Shown: one piece after another, positions 24,328-34,636 of the stretch
Numbering within the stretch: position 1 is the stretch's first letter
Layout: each line of letters begins with the position of its first letter
Assembly: GCF_000346465.2 (NCBI RefSeq)
Contig: NC_034009.1
Span: forward strand, 11,408,229-11,472,228
DNA: 64,000 nucleotides
Direction: 5' to 3'
DNA from: Prunus persica
Lineage: Eukaryota; Streptophyta; Magnoliopsida; Rosales; Rosaceae
The notes under the pieces: model-generated
Seen by the model: the letters and a program-made list of their open reading frames with translations, nothing else
What the model was told of the DNA's origin: nothing
Databases searched by the model: none
Made by a program: the position numbers and the translations under genes

Positions 24328-26891
24328 GAGAGGGCAAAGCACCAATAGTAGTTTTAATGTTTTTAAGTTTCTTTTTTTACTTTAAAAAAAAAGTTTATTA
24401 TAAATCAAGACGGATGCGCCAGTGAAAATACGATTATCCTTTAATTTTAATGAAACCTGGTGTGTGTTAGTTCAAGTTTATTAACTTAAATTTAAGATTC
24501 CATCAAAAAGAAAAAACTCACATTTAAGAGAGAAATCTGAAGTCAAAATATTATTGAAATATATTAACAACTATAACGAGGTTTAAGATTAAACATAAAA
24601 CCATTTTGTTACGAAAGAAATAATCGACTACACTCAAGTCCACATCTCTCACCACCGAAGCTGGCCCCGGACAAGAACCCTTCACTCTTTGCCAAATTTG
24701 CCAATCCCATCCCACGTGCCCGACCACGTGTTCTCAAGAAAACTTGGAGTTTCATTTTGCCGCGCCTGAAAATGGCGACCATATCCATAAGCTTCTGTCC
24801 GTACGCTATGGCTCGCCCCAGGGTCCCACGAACTCGCATACCTCCGGTGAAGAAGCAGACAGTACGGAGCCCTAACCCTAACCCTAGCCATAAGCTGAAG
24901 GCTCGAACTGGCGCCAAACAGTTGTCATCCATCGGAGTCGAAGCCACCACCTACACTGGCTTGCCTCCCAGAGAGGACTTCTCCCTCCCTTCTTTGGATT
25001 CGTGGTCGTTGGAGTTCTCATCCGAAGTGAAGCTCTCCGAATCAAATCGCGCTTAAAGTTGAGAAGGAGATTGATAATTTAAGCAGTGAAGAGGAGGAGG
25101 AGGAAGAAGAAGAAGAAGAAGAAAAGGGCTTAGATGGTCATTTGGGGTTGAATTATGGTCAATTTGAGGTCTTTGAGGGAACTTATGATTCTGAACTGGA
25201 CGAGGAAGATGATGATAGCGATATTGAGGGGTTTAGTGATGACAAATTGGAAAGTGTTTATCAAAACGACGACGGTGAATTGCTAGGGTTTAAGGAGGGC
25301 GAAGCTGTGAATTTATCAGATAATGAGGTCAAATTGGAGGAAGGGGAAGTGAAGGAGAAGGGAGTACCAGCAGTAATGCGGTGTTTCGACCGCGCAAAAA
25401 TCTTCGCGAAGGCAGGGGACGGAGGGAACGGCGTCGTCGCAATGCGGCGTGAAAAGTTCGTGCCTTTGGGCGGTCCGTCAGGCGGTAACGGTGGGCGAGG
25501 AGGTAATGTGTATATGGAAGTAGATGGTTCGATGAATTCACTTCTGCCATTTCGAAACAGCGTTCATTTTCGGGCAGGGAGAGGTGATCATGGAAGAGGG
25601 CAGTCCCAGAATGGGGCTAAGGGAGAGGACGTCGTGATTAAAGTAGCTCCTGGGACTGTTGTTCTAGAGGCCGTGAAGGAGGAGGTGCTTCTGGAGTTAT
25701 TGCATCCCGGGCAGCGTCCATTGTTGTTGCCGGGAGGAAGAGGCGTGAGAGGGAACGCATCGTTTAAGTCGGGGACGAATAAGGTGCCAAGGATTGCTGA
25801 GAATGGTGCAGAGGGTCCTGAAATGTGAGTTCAGCTCTTTTGGTTCTCTAATCAACCGAATTGCATTGCTTTAAGTTTATGCTTGTTGTTATCATTAATG
25901 TTGTTTGGCTCTTACATTGTGATTTTTGATAGTTGGAATTGTTCTGTTAGCATGTAGTCGTTCAAAAGTAGAACAATGGTGAAAAACTTGTGGATTATTT
26001 GAGACATTATTCTGGCAGTAAATGTTGATATGCACCAAGCATTTAAAAAAACTGGTAGTGTGACCCAAATATTGGTGTAAGTAGAAGTTAGGTGCATTTC
26101 CAGGATATCTTTACTCATGTTAGTGTAAAGGAGGTTCTCTTGTAGACATGTAGTGTTTCTCTTTGTTCTACTTGCAGGTTTCGAGTTTGAAAAATAGGCA
26201 ATCATTAGCTGGTATCAAACAGTTGGGGTTGGCTTAGTTAAATTAATTGTTAGAATTGGTAGAGGTTGTCTGATATCTTACAATAATTGGCCTCTCCTTG
26301 CTCCCAGCCATGTCAAAATTAGAGATACATGCTATCTTTGTGTAATCATTTTCACTACTTGAACAGTATGAATGAAATGATGGTATTATTGATCAGGTGG
26401 TTGGAGCTGGAGCTAAAGCTAGTTGCAGATATTGGAATAGTGGGCGCCCCAAATGCAGGGAAAAGCACACTTTTGAGTGTGATAAGTGCTGCTCAGTCAA
26501 CAATAGCAAATTATCCCTTCACAACTTTACTTCCTAATCTGGGTGTGGTTTCTTTTGACTATGATTCTACAATGGTAGTAGCAGATCTGCCAGGTTTACT
26601 TGAAGAAGCACACCGGGGTTTTGGTTTGGGACATGAGTTTCTACGGCACACTGAGAGGTGTTCTGCCTGGTATAAGCTGTGACCATCATCTCCCAAGTTA
26701 TTGAAAACTTAGTTACAAATTCTTTTTATGCTCAGGGATGAAAGCAAGTTGATTAATTTAATAATCTTACTGTCTTTACCCTATCTTAATGTCTGAGCCC
26801 GTGGAAACACAATAAGTATTGTCTTTCAACTAACATATATGGTGTTTTTTCTTGTCATTTTTGTCAATTTCGTGTATTATATATTCTGTCC

Positions 26892-27056
26892 TGTTATAAA
26901 TAATATGGTGGAGCCCACATGTTGGAAGATTTTTCCTACAAAAGGGTTCACCCCTCTTGTAATTATGAGATAGAAAGAATGAATTCAGATTGCAGAAGTT
27001 TCTCTCTTTCTCTCCTCAACTCTCTTTCTCTCCATCAATTCTTTGATTTTATAACA
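26892..27056 (+). repeat. 5' LTR of element 1
   Basis: 165 bp, TGTTATAAAT...TTATAACA, with CT-rich 3' half. Followed at once by CGTTATCAGCACGA. Confidence 0.92.
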
Positions 27057-27980
27057 CGTTATCAGCACGAATTCGCTCTCAAATATACAAGCTGAATTCT
27101 CTGATGAAACCTAGATATCTTATCTCTCTCCAGCCTCAGCTCCCCTGCTTCTTCCTCTGTTTCTTTCACAAAGAGCTCTTCTTTCTCACCATTTGAACTT
27201 TCGGTGTTGATATGAACCGAAAGACCAGTTCCTCTGGCAGAGCTTTGTTTACCCTTTGAACTTTCGGAAAACAAAAGGCATAGACAAAGGGGCTATACTA
27301 TGTTCATGCAGTCATAACCCTTCTTATTGGTCAGGCTTCCACCTCTTGACTGGCAGACTCGGTTTCATTTTTCTCTGGGCCCCCCCCCCCCTTCTTCGTC
27401 TTCTTCATCTGCCTCATCAGCTAATTTCGTAAGCTCCTCCTGGATCATGAGCTTTATGGATGACTTTCTCGGGCTGAGATCTGTATCAAATTGCCAAGCT
27501 GAAAAAGGACCTCGGCTCCTCCTCCACGAGCTTCACATGGAAGTTCAACTTCAGCTGGCTGTTGATGCTGAAGCTGGGGAAAAGCAGAAAATGAAAGCAA
27601 AGGGAGGGAGGGAGGCAGGGAGAGCGGGGACACTTGGCGCGGCGTAATTGATTGGATGGGCGCTTGGGCTTGACAAGTTGGGATGGATGATGACCAACGA
27701 CTGATGATGATGGCGGCCATAGTGCAAGTCTATAATGATATTATTTTATGAAGGTGTGATATTATTTTAATTATATAATTATATTGATTAAAGGTGTGCA
27801 GGAGGAAAAGTGGGATACAGCAAGTTAATCCTAGTGAAAAGCAAAGTAAAGGAAACAAATGATTATTGCCAGGCATGTGAACACCCACCGAAATAAAGAG
27901 ATAAGTATCCTGCCTCACTCTATCTCCTTTATTTAAGTATATTATTAAAATACCTACAGAATTTAATACTCATGACCAGA
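27057..27980. other. Element 1 leader region not shared with element 2
   Basis: Between the 5' LTR and about 27980 the sequence has no counterpart in element 2. It includes a GC-rich stretch (27350-27720) with a run of C and short open frames on both strands, none recognisable. It may be a captured host fragment. Confidence 0.5.
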
Positions 27981-28099
27981 TTGCAGGTGGAAAGAAGAAA
28001 AACCAACGTGATATATCTAGTTTTCCACTAATATATCCGTATAATAATATTATACTATTTGATAGTGGTGTTGATAAGAACCCACTAATAATTGCCTTT

Positions 28100-28540
28100 A
28101 CTTTATCGCAAACTTATTCCTACTTAAAGTATGATGTGGAATTGACCCTCATACTTTAAGAAATTACTTTACTGTACATTATTTACTGTATGGTGTAGGT
28201 TTATTACCCATACAACAGTATTTATTTAAAAGGGTGGTGCGGGTTTATCGTCCACGCCTTTACTTTTATTTAAATGTATGGAGCAGAATTAGTGCCCATA
28301 CAAGCACGTTTACTTTATCGCAAATTTACTTTTACTTAAAGTATGATGTGGAATTAACCCTCATACTTTATGAATTTACTTTACCGCACATTTACTTTTA
28401 CTTAAAGTATGATGAGGAATTAACCCTCATACTTTATGGATTTATTTTACCGCACATTTACTTTTATTTAAAGTGTGGTGCGGGTTTATCGTCCATACCA
28501 GTAATTTATTTACCAGCAATTTATTTTATGGATTAAATGT
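28100..28540. repeat. Degenerate tandem repeats in the body of element 1
   Basis: About six imperfect 60-70-bp units built on AAAGTATGATG(T/C)GGAATTA, CCTCATACTTTATG and TTTACCGCACATTTACTTTT. The same array occurs in element 2 at 38670-39090. Confidence 0.85.
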
Positions 28541-29664
28541 GCTGTATGATGAGTTTTTACAGTATGCAGATCAGGACCAGAAGTTCCTTGATCCTCATCA
28601 TACAATTACATCAGGACTTGAAGATCCTTGATAATGATGTTAAAATGAGAGCTGGCAGTCTCTCCGGTACTATATTTGTAAACATATGATTGGACTTGAG
28701 GGTCCTTGATCCTTGACATGTAAATAAGGACCTGGAGTTCCTTAATGATGTAACAGTACCGTATTGGTTCATAATGCCGTACACATGGATGATAACTGTA
28801 CTGGCAAATGTACTGTACACATGAATAGTACCGGATATATGAATAGTGACGTATACATAAATATTAACCATTTTGGGTAAACCGTCACTATATTCAAAAA
28901 GGGAACCTGCAGTTCCTTAAACTCATGAATGAGCAATTAAATGAGATGCCAGAAGTTCCTCAAGATATGGACAATTATGTAAGGACTTGAAGTCCAGAAA
29001 TATGTACAGAAAATTGTAAAAATGTCCATACCATAAGAATATGTGATTTTGGCTTGAGGTTCAAAATCTAACAGTGTTGAGAACCTGAAGTTCCAACAAT
29101 TAAATGGACAACTCTTGGTATTATTGCAAATAGTGGTACGCCACATATTTCTTTGGCATAAGAAAATGATGAATTTAATAAAGTTCGATTCTGTTATAAT
29201 CGACACCTCAAGTAAGAAATATATTTTGTGAATTCCGGTTGTTAAGAATACACCGTGAAATGGATAATATCAATATAAATCTCAAATGATGAATTGAGGC
29301 TCCCCACAGATTTTGATATATCTGGGCCGGAAGCACATGGATTCAAATATATGAGAAATCCCGAATTTGAGATTGTGGGTATATAGTAGTTAATGCTCTT
29401 CACTACTATATTGCGATATTATCGTAGCTTTTACTCAATTCATATTTCATGTTCATTTGAAAAAGGGCGAATAAATTCTGAGTTTGTGTTTAGCCCAGGC
29501 CAAAAGTTCCAGACGTTGAAATATGAAATTTGGGAGAGTCGATGTGGTTATTTGAACCTATAAGGCACAAGGTTCCAAACCGTCATTTTGAAAAGACGTA
29601 AAAACCACAGGTGCAAGTTTAAGAATGTGCGCAATTATTATAACAGGAACATACAACAGATAGA

Positions 29665-29677
29665 TTTTTTTTTTTTT
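29665..29677 (-). other. Poly(A)-like run after the antisense ORF
   Basis: Thirteen T on the plus strand, read as A13 on the ORF strand, 43 bp beyond its stop. It could be the trace of a captured processed transcript, or just a simple run. Confidence 0.5.
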
Positions 29678-29719
29678 CTGCAATGAAGGTGCAGCCCCTG
29701 TAAAATCTATAAAAATACA

Positions 29720-30271
29720 TTATGTTCTGGAAGCCTCTGAAGGAAGAGGACGACGCCTCTTAAGCTTAGCCATGAGCCTCTCATGGTCTCCCAAAATTCT
29801 TTCATTGGAGACCTGCAGCATATCTAGCCTTCTCAGTGTATCAACAGAGTACGAACTCACCAGTTTCAACAAGGCATTATTCTCTCCTTTAAGTTTCTCA
29901 ACCTCCTGTTGAGACTCATGAAGCATTCTTTGGAGAGACGAATTTTCAGTTGTTAAAATCTGAACCTCGTTTGCTCTAGCACGCAAACGATCAGCCATGT
30001 TAGAAACAGAAGCAGCACTCTGAATACTAAAAGCCATTGAGTCATCAATAGCCTCTTCCTCTGATCTCCCTGTTAACAGCATTTCATCCATTGGAGTAAT
30101 GAAATTCCTAGCTACTATGACAGCAGTAGCATCATTCATCATCACAGAATCATTAACTGTGAGATGACGATTTTTGGATACAAAGGATGGAGGCCAAACT
30201 TGGGCGTCACTGGTTGTTGTGGGAGTATCATTTAAATTGAAATAATCTGGGCAGGAAGAAGAGGAAGCCAT
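29720..30271 (-). CDS. Antisense coiled-coil ORF inside LTR element 1
   Basis: An intact 183-codon frame on the strand opposite to the element. It starts MASSSS, with an acidic/Ser-Thr N-terminal half (TPTTTSDAQVWPPSF, DEMLLTGRSEEEAIDD) and a heptad-rich coiled coil from about residue 90 (VEKLKGENNALLKLV). It ends in a basic tail AKLKRRRPLP. I do not recognise a characterised family, though I have the impression that similar proteins occur in rosid genomes as uncharacterised entries. Downstream on its own strand, 43 bp after the stop, lies a run of 13 A (29665-29677 as T). A G-box CACGTG is ~200 bp upstream. In element 2 the ORF has been lost by a clean deletion. Confidence 0.65.
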   Translation of the reverse strand: MASSSSCPDYFNLNDTPTTTSDAQVWPPSFVSKNRHLTVNDSVMMNDATAVIVARNFITPMDEMLLTGRSEEEAIDDSMAFSIQSAASVSNMADRLRARANEVQILTTENSSLQRMLHESQQEVEKLKGENNALLKLVSSYSVDTLRRLDMLQVSNERILGDHERLMAKLKRRRPLPSEASRT

Positions 30272-30471
30272 TTTTAAGAAAGTTTTCGAAGAAAGTCTTG
30301 AGAAAACTAAAGTTTCAGAAAATGAAGGAAGTTAAATTGCAACGCAGTTGCTCCAATCAAGATTTGCAAATGCAATATCTATAGGAGGAAATATGACTAC
30401 AGTTTTTTTCAGGATCCCAATATCTTTTCGGATCCCCATATTCTCTTTTTCTTTCCCAGATTCCAAAACTT

Positions 30472-30477
30472 CACGTG
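30472..30477. promoter_or_regulatory. G-box CACGTG upstream of the antisense ORF
   Basis: Lies ~200 bp upstream of the ATG at 30271 on the minus strand, with TATAGATATTG in between (about 30380). The G-box is retained at 40425-40430 in element 2, which has no ORF. Confidence 0.35.
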
Positions 30478-31389
30478 GCCTTCATTAATGATTGTCGGCA
30501 CTTTCGGCGTTTTCAAAGTATTATTTTCGTCAAAAGCCGATATTGCTTTACGGATTTCACGGAGCTACTTTTTCAAAAGTATCCCGAGAATCTCGCAATT
30601 TTCCTATGGTTAATTTGAAATTCACCGGTTCTACCTATTCATTGTATTTGTGTATAAATGTGTTACTAACGAAATTTTCTTTGCAGAAGACATCCAGTTT
30701 TCTCCATACCTAGGGATGCGATATCTACTTGTTTTTCTTATCAGTGAGCACTTAATATGCCCGAGAAGCAAGACTATCTCTGATCATCCATTCAGGAAGC
30801 AAGACTATCCCTGATCACGTTTCCGCTACATCAGGGAACTGTGAAGGCAACCTTATGCTCTAATCTCCGGAAGTTCTTCTAGACTAGAAGAAATGAGAGC
30901 TGGTTGTTTGCTCCCACCAGCTTCCTTCCTTGATTGCTGAGCTTGTTGTCTGCTCCCACCAGCTTCCTTCCCTGATTGCTTACCTTCTCTTGCAATCCAT
31001 ATCACAATTTTTTGCATTTTTTTTCTCTTTTTGTAACTCTGTGGGTTATTTGTTTTTGACAGAGAAAAGAGTTGTGATTTTGCTCTTGCAGGATATAACT
31101 AGATCATCAAGCGCTACATTATATTTACTGGGCCGATACGACCTTGAATGATACTTGAGAAAAGTTTCTCCCACCTAAGGATGTAAGCAGTATTTGTGTT
31201 ATTATATGCTTATATACTTATTTGATATTTTATCTTGAAAGGTAACCAAATAGGGAGATAAGTCTGTTCCAAAAGAATGGCTTGTATGTATCCATGAATT
31301 ATTAATGCAAATTTTACAGATTGTAAGTTGGATACATTGATAATACACTGCACAGATTAAAGTCCCATAAGAACAGAATATGGGTATAG

Positions 31390-31620
31390 CAGTGATCAAT
31401 ATGATGCACGCCTGTTGCGTAGCGAATGATGTGGATTGAAGTCCCAAAAGGACAATCCTTTAACATGTCAATATTGATATTGTACACGCCTAATGCGTAG
31501 CAAATTATATGGGTTAAAATCCCATAATATGGGTTAAAGTCCCATAAATTAATTGACATGTATGTATTAATCTGTAGCATGCCTGCAGCATGACAGATAT
31601 ATGGGTTCTACATGTTTCAA
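31390..31620. repeat. Degenerate ~115-bp repeats in element 1
   Basis: Units built on ACGCCT(G/A)(T/A)TGCGTAGC and GGGTTAAAGTCCCATAA. Element 2 has an expanded version at 41290-41640. Confidence 0.8.
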
Positions 31621-32559
31621 CTTCCTAAATGGAGATTATCCACGCCCTACTGCTAAATAACGCTCCAATGGATGTTATAATCCACATTCTCACATAATAA
31701 AAGCCCCATGAAGTGGCTTGAGTACCCAAAGGCAAATAAATGCTTATAATTGATGCATGCGCATGCAAATGAGAATGGTGGGATCATGAATTGATGAATG
31801 ACAATTTTTGATCATGAATTGATGAATGACAATTTTTGATTTTGGAGTAGCTACTCAAATCATCAATGGGTTGTGTTGATTGGAACCACGTTCAATTATT
31901 AAATGTCGACAATATCATTGGCCAAAATGGAACGAGGTAATTCCATTATAAATGAGAATGAACGTGAAAGAACAAACCCACAATACGAACCCCAAAATTT
32001 GTTAATACTGAATTTATACTTGGGTGTTTGGAATAAAAGGGAATATACCTACTTTGTACGACACACTGTTTCTGGCAGAAATAAGGAATGTTGGGTTTTC
32101 TCCATATTTACAGATTCAATTGTGCCCCCCCTCCCCCCCTTATTACACAATTACGGAGACCAACATATTATCTTTAAGGGTTATTAAATACACGGAGCAT
32201 ATCGCCAGAAGCGATTTCCTAAAGATGTATAAATAGCTGGGTTAAAGCTATATAATGTGTCATAAAGTTTAATCCCTTTTAGACAAAATCCGTTGAGAGG
32301 ATTGATATTGCATAAAGCAAGTCCCTAAAGGACATGTGCTTGAAGCACAAAGTTTGTACTCAATATTAATATGCATAAATTACCTCAGTGAGTACATTGA
32401 TTATAATGTGATTGCAACACATTAAAGCTTCTGCAGAATTCATGAAATATTTGTCTCGATCGAGCATTATACCAACGAGATTCTTGCTTATACTAAGAGA
32501 GTCTTATCCGTTGGTCCTTAAATGTTTTTCCAGAAGTATATTAGACCAGATAGAGCTCA

Positions 32560-33160
32560 GCTCCACACTGTACTCTTTTTCCTTCATCCAGGTTTTTATC
32601 CCATTGGATTTTTCCTGGTAAGGTTTTAACGAGGCAGTGTCGCTCAAGGGTTTAGGGTATACTATGAAAATTTTTATGGTCGCTTACTGGACAAAAGCTA
32701 GTCCTAAATTTTTCAGGGGGAGATATTCACAAAGGGGGAGCATGGTTTTAATAAAGACCTCCATACACTGTACTCTTTTTCCTTCATCCAGGTTTTTATC
32801 CCACTGGGTTTTTCCTGGTAAGGTTTTAACGAGGCAGTGTCGCTCAAAATTGACTCACAGAAGCAGTGTCAACTACGATAGTCAAAAAGGTGATCAACAA
32901 CATGACTTAAAGATATTTTGCCAAGCATCAGGGGGAGCGTGCTATCAATACAGATATTCAAAACACTGTACTCTTTTTCCTTCGTCCAGGTTTTTATCCC
33001 ACTGGGTTTTTCCTGGCAAGATTTTAACGAGGCAGTGTTGCACCCGTGTCAATCTACACAGAATTTTATGTTCCACATGGTTATGTACTCTTTTTCCCTT
33101 CGACCAGTTTTTTTTTGTCCCACTGGGTTTTTACTGGCCAGGTTTTTAACGAGGCATATT
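32560..33160 (+). repeat. Four copies of the Copia 3' motif in element 1
   Basis: Units around 32566, 32766, 32963 and 33085 share TGTACTCTTTTTCCTTC, ATCCCACTGGGTTTTTCCTG and GGTTTTAACGAGGCAGTGT. This phrase is common just upstream of the polypurine tract of plant Copia elements; here it is multiplied. Confidence 0.85.
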
Positions 33161-33189
33161 CCGTATCATTTGTGGTCTCCAAGGGGGAG

Positions 33190-33352
33190 TGTTATAAATA
33201 ATATGGTGGAGCCCACATGTTGGAAGATTTTTCCTACAAAAGGGTTCACCCCTCTTGTAATTATGAGATAGAAAGAATGAATTCAGATTGCAGAAGTTTC
33301 TCTCTCTCTCCTCAACTCTCTTTCTCTCCATCAATTCTTTGATTTTATAACA
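33190..33352 (+). repeat. 3' LTR of element 1
   Basis: 163 bp, near-identical to the 5' copy; preceded by the polypurine tract AAGGGGGAG at 33181-33189 and followed by the target duplication TGTCC. Confidence 0.92.
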
Positions 33353-33999
33353 TGTCCGTCCTTCCTATTTTACAATAGGTACAAAATTCGGAGGACTAAA
33401 TTTTGGAATCTTAAGTCTGCTTCTCTCTCTGGCTAGGGAAAACAAAAGAACTCCATATTTATTCTCTAATTACTATTTTAAATTTTGTTATTTAATTTGA
33501 TTTTTTTATTTAAGTTTTATTTAATTCTTTATCATCACCGTCATTATTATATGCCTTGTAGTAACAATGTTGTATATTAATATGACCTTCATCTTTCTGG
33601 AAATCTCAGATACATGTTGTTGATGGCTCATCACAAGAGCCAGAATTTGAGTTCGATGCAGTCCATTTGAGTTGGAACTGTTTAGTCCTGAAATTGCTGA
33701 AAAGCCTTATGTCGCTGCTTTCAATAAAATGGAACCTGACATTTTACCGATGGTTGGAGATGGTGGTGGAGATGGAGGTGGTGGATTTGTCCCCCATCTC
33801 GGAACGCGACCTCTCGTCCTAGCACGTGGAGGAGGCATGATTCTATACGAAGGAAACAATAGAACCTTTGATACCAAGCTGATAGGACCTGCTTCGAATT
33901 CCCTTGAAATCCGGGACGAATTCCTTAGTATTTCCGACATCTTACTGATGCCAGACCCACTTAATTACTCACTCATCAGTTAAACAATGGTCTTTATTA

Positions 34000-34242
34000 T
34001 ACTGCTACTTAGGTACAATCTTGTTTGATTGTCCATGATAATAAAACTTTGTGATAAATAAAAAAATCAAATAGAAACTAGAATCTTTATATTTATATGA
34101 ATTCATCACGTTTGCTAATTGTATATTAATAAACGATTGTAGACTGGACTCCAACAGATACACTACGTTAATTAGCTAAAGTAGAACGCCAAAAGCCTTC
34201 CTTGACGTTGTGAGCTTGTGAAAAGCCAATCTTCAGGGAAAC
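34000..34242 (+). repeat. 243-bp direct repeat, right copy
   Basis: See the copy at 22831-23073. The copies do not have TG...CA ends, so they are not LTRs of a larger element as far as can be seen. Confidence 0.95.
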
Positions 34243-34636
34243 AGCAGTTATATTATGGAGGACGGACACTGAAGCAAGTAGTATGAACGTGTAAGGTTCA
34301 CATTTCAACATTTTAAATAAGTTAGGTCCCGAAACGCTAAAAGAGGTACCGAGTTTGAATCTCCTCTATCCCATAAATAAAAAAATAAAAAAATGAGTTT
34401 GATGCTGAAGAATGTAAGTCATCTTCAGCTAAAAAATCTTTTTTTTGTTTGTTTTGTTTTTATGTTCAAGGACTGATGAAAAAAGTCATTTTCCAGCTCT
34501 CGCAAAGTTATTACTCATACAGTACCAGGAGTTCAAATAATGGTTTTAGTACAGATTTAATTCACATTTAATTTACAGCAAAAACAGATGTAAGTGGTGA
34601 AACTGACGTGTGCACAGCTTAAATTGTCAAGGGAGT

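Larger units (their letters stand above)
26892..33352 (+). mobile_element. Non-autonomous Copia-like LTR retrotransposon (element 1, 6.5 kb)
   Basis: Terminal repeats of 165 and 163 bp begin TGTTATAAAT and end TTATAACA. The 5-bp target duplication TGTCC flanks both sides (26887-26891, 33353-33357). Just inside the left LTR is CGTTATCAGCACGA, the primer-binding-like sequence seen in plant Copia elements; just before the right LTR is AAGGGGGAG, a polypurine tract. The LTRs are almost identical, differing mainly in a CT run, so insertion is recent. No gag, protease, integrase or reverse transcriptase is recognisable, so it must rely on another element. The body is made of degenerate repeats and carries an antisense ORF (29720-30271). 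It sits in intron 2 of the ObgC pseudogene. Confidence 0.92.
24772..33740 (+). pseudogene. OBGC: Decayed chloroplast ObgC-type GTPase gene split by an LTR retrotransposon
   Basis: Exons are 24772-25824, 26397-26669 and a remnant 33610 to about 33740. The intact gene encodes a plastid Obg GTPase for ribosome assembly and thylakoid biogenesis. Visible pieces are a basic/Ser-rich plastid-targeting N-terminus, an acidic poly-Glu linker (from about 25085), the Gly-rich Obg fold, the P-loop GAPNAGKST and the G3 motif DLPGLL, then HVVDGS and ELFSPEIAEKPYV. Three frame breaks each fit one missing base: near 25051 (stop at 25054), near 26667 at the end of exon 2, and near 33672. Homology stops after NKMEPD, so the last part of the G domain (NKxD region on) is lost. 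A 6.5-kb LTR element sits in the second intron. Introns are retained, so this is a segmental copy, not a retrocopy. A working copy is probably elsewhere. Confidence 0.88.

Noticed and set aside
24868..24892. CCCTAACCCTAACCCTAGCC, telomere-like repeat
   Set aside because: Only about three units, and in the coding frame it reads PNPNPS within the ObgC N-terminus, where the family has a similar Pro/Asn stretch.
25329..25550. Arg/Pro-rich frame opposite the ObgC exon
   Set aside because: Shadow of the GC-rich, Gly-rich coding strand.
33672..33983. 103-codon frame taken as a gene
   Set aside because: Its first 23 codons are the frame-shifted end of the ObgC pseudogene; the rest is unidentified and has no start of its own.
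22831..34242. The 243-bp direct repeats as LTRs of an 11-kb element
   Set aside because: They lack TG...CA ends, and no primer site, polypurine tract or target duplication is seen.
34310..34395. GAGTTTGAATCTCC followed by an A-rich tail as a SINE
   Set aside because: Only a B-box-like word is present; no A box at the right distance.
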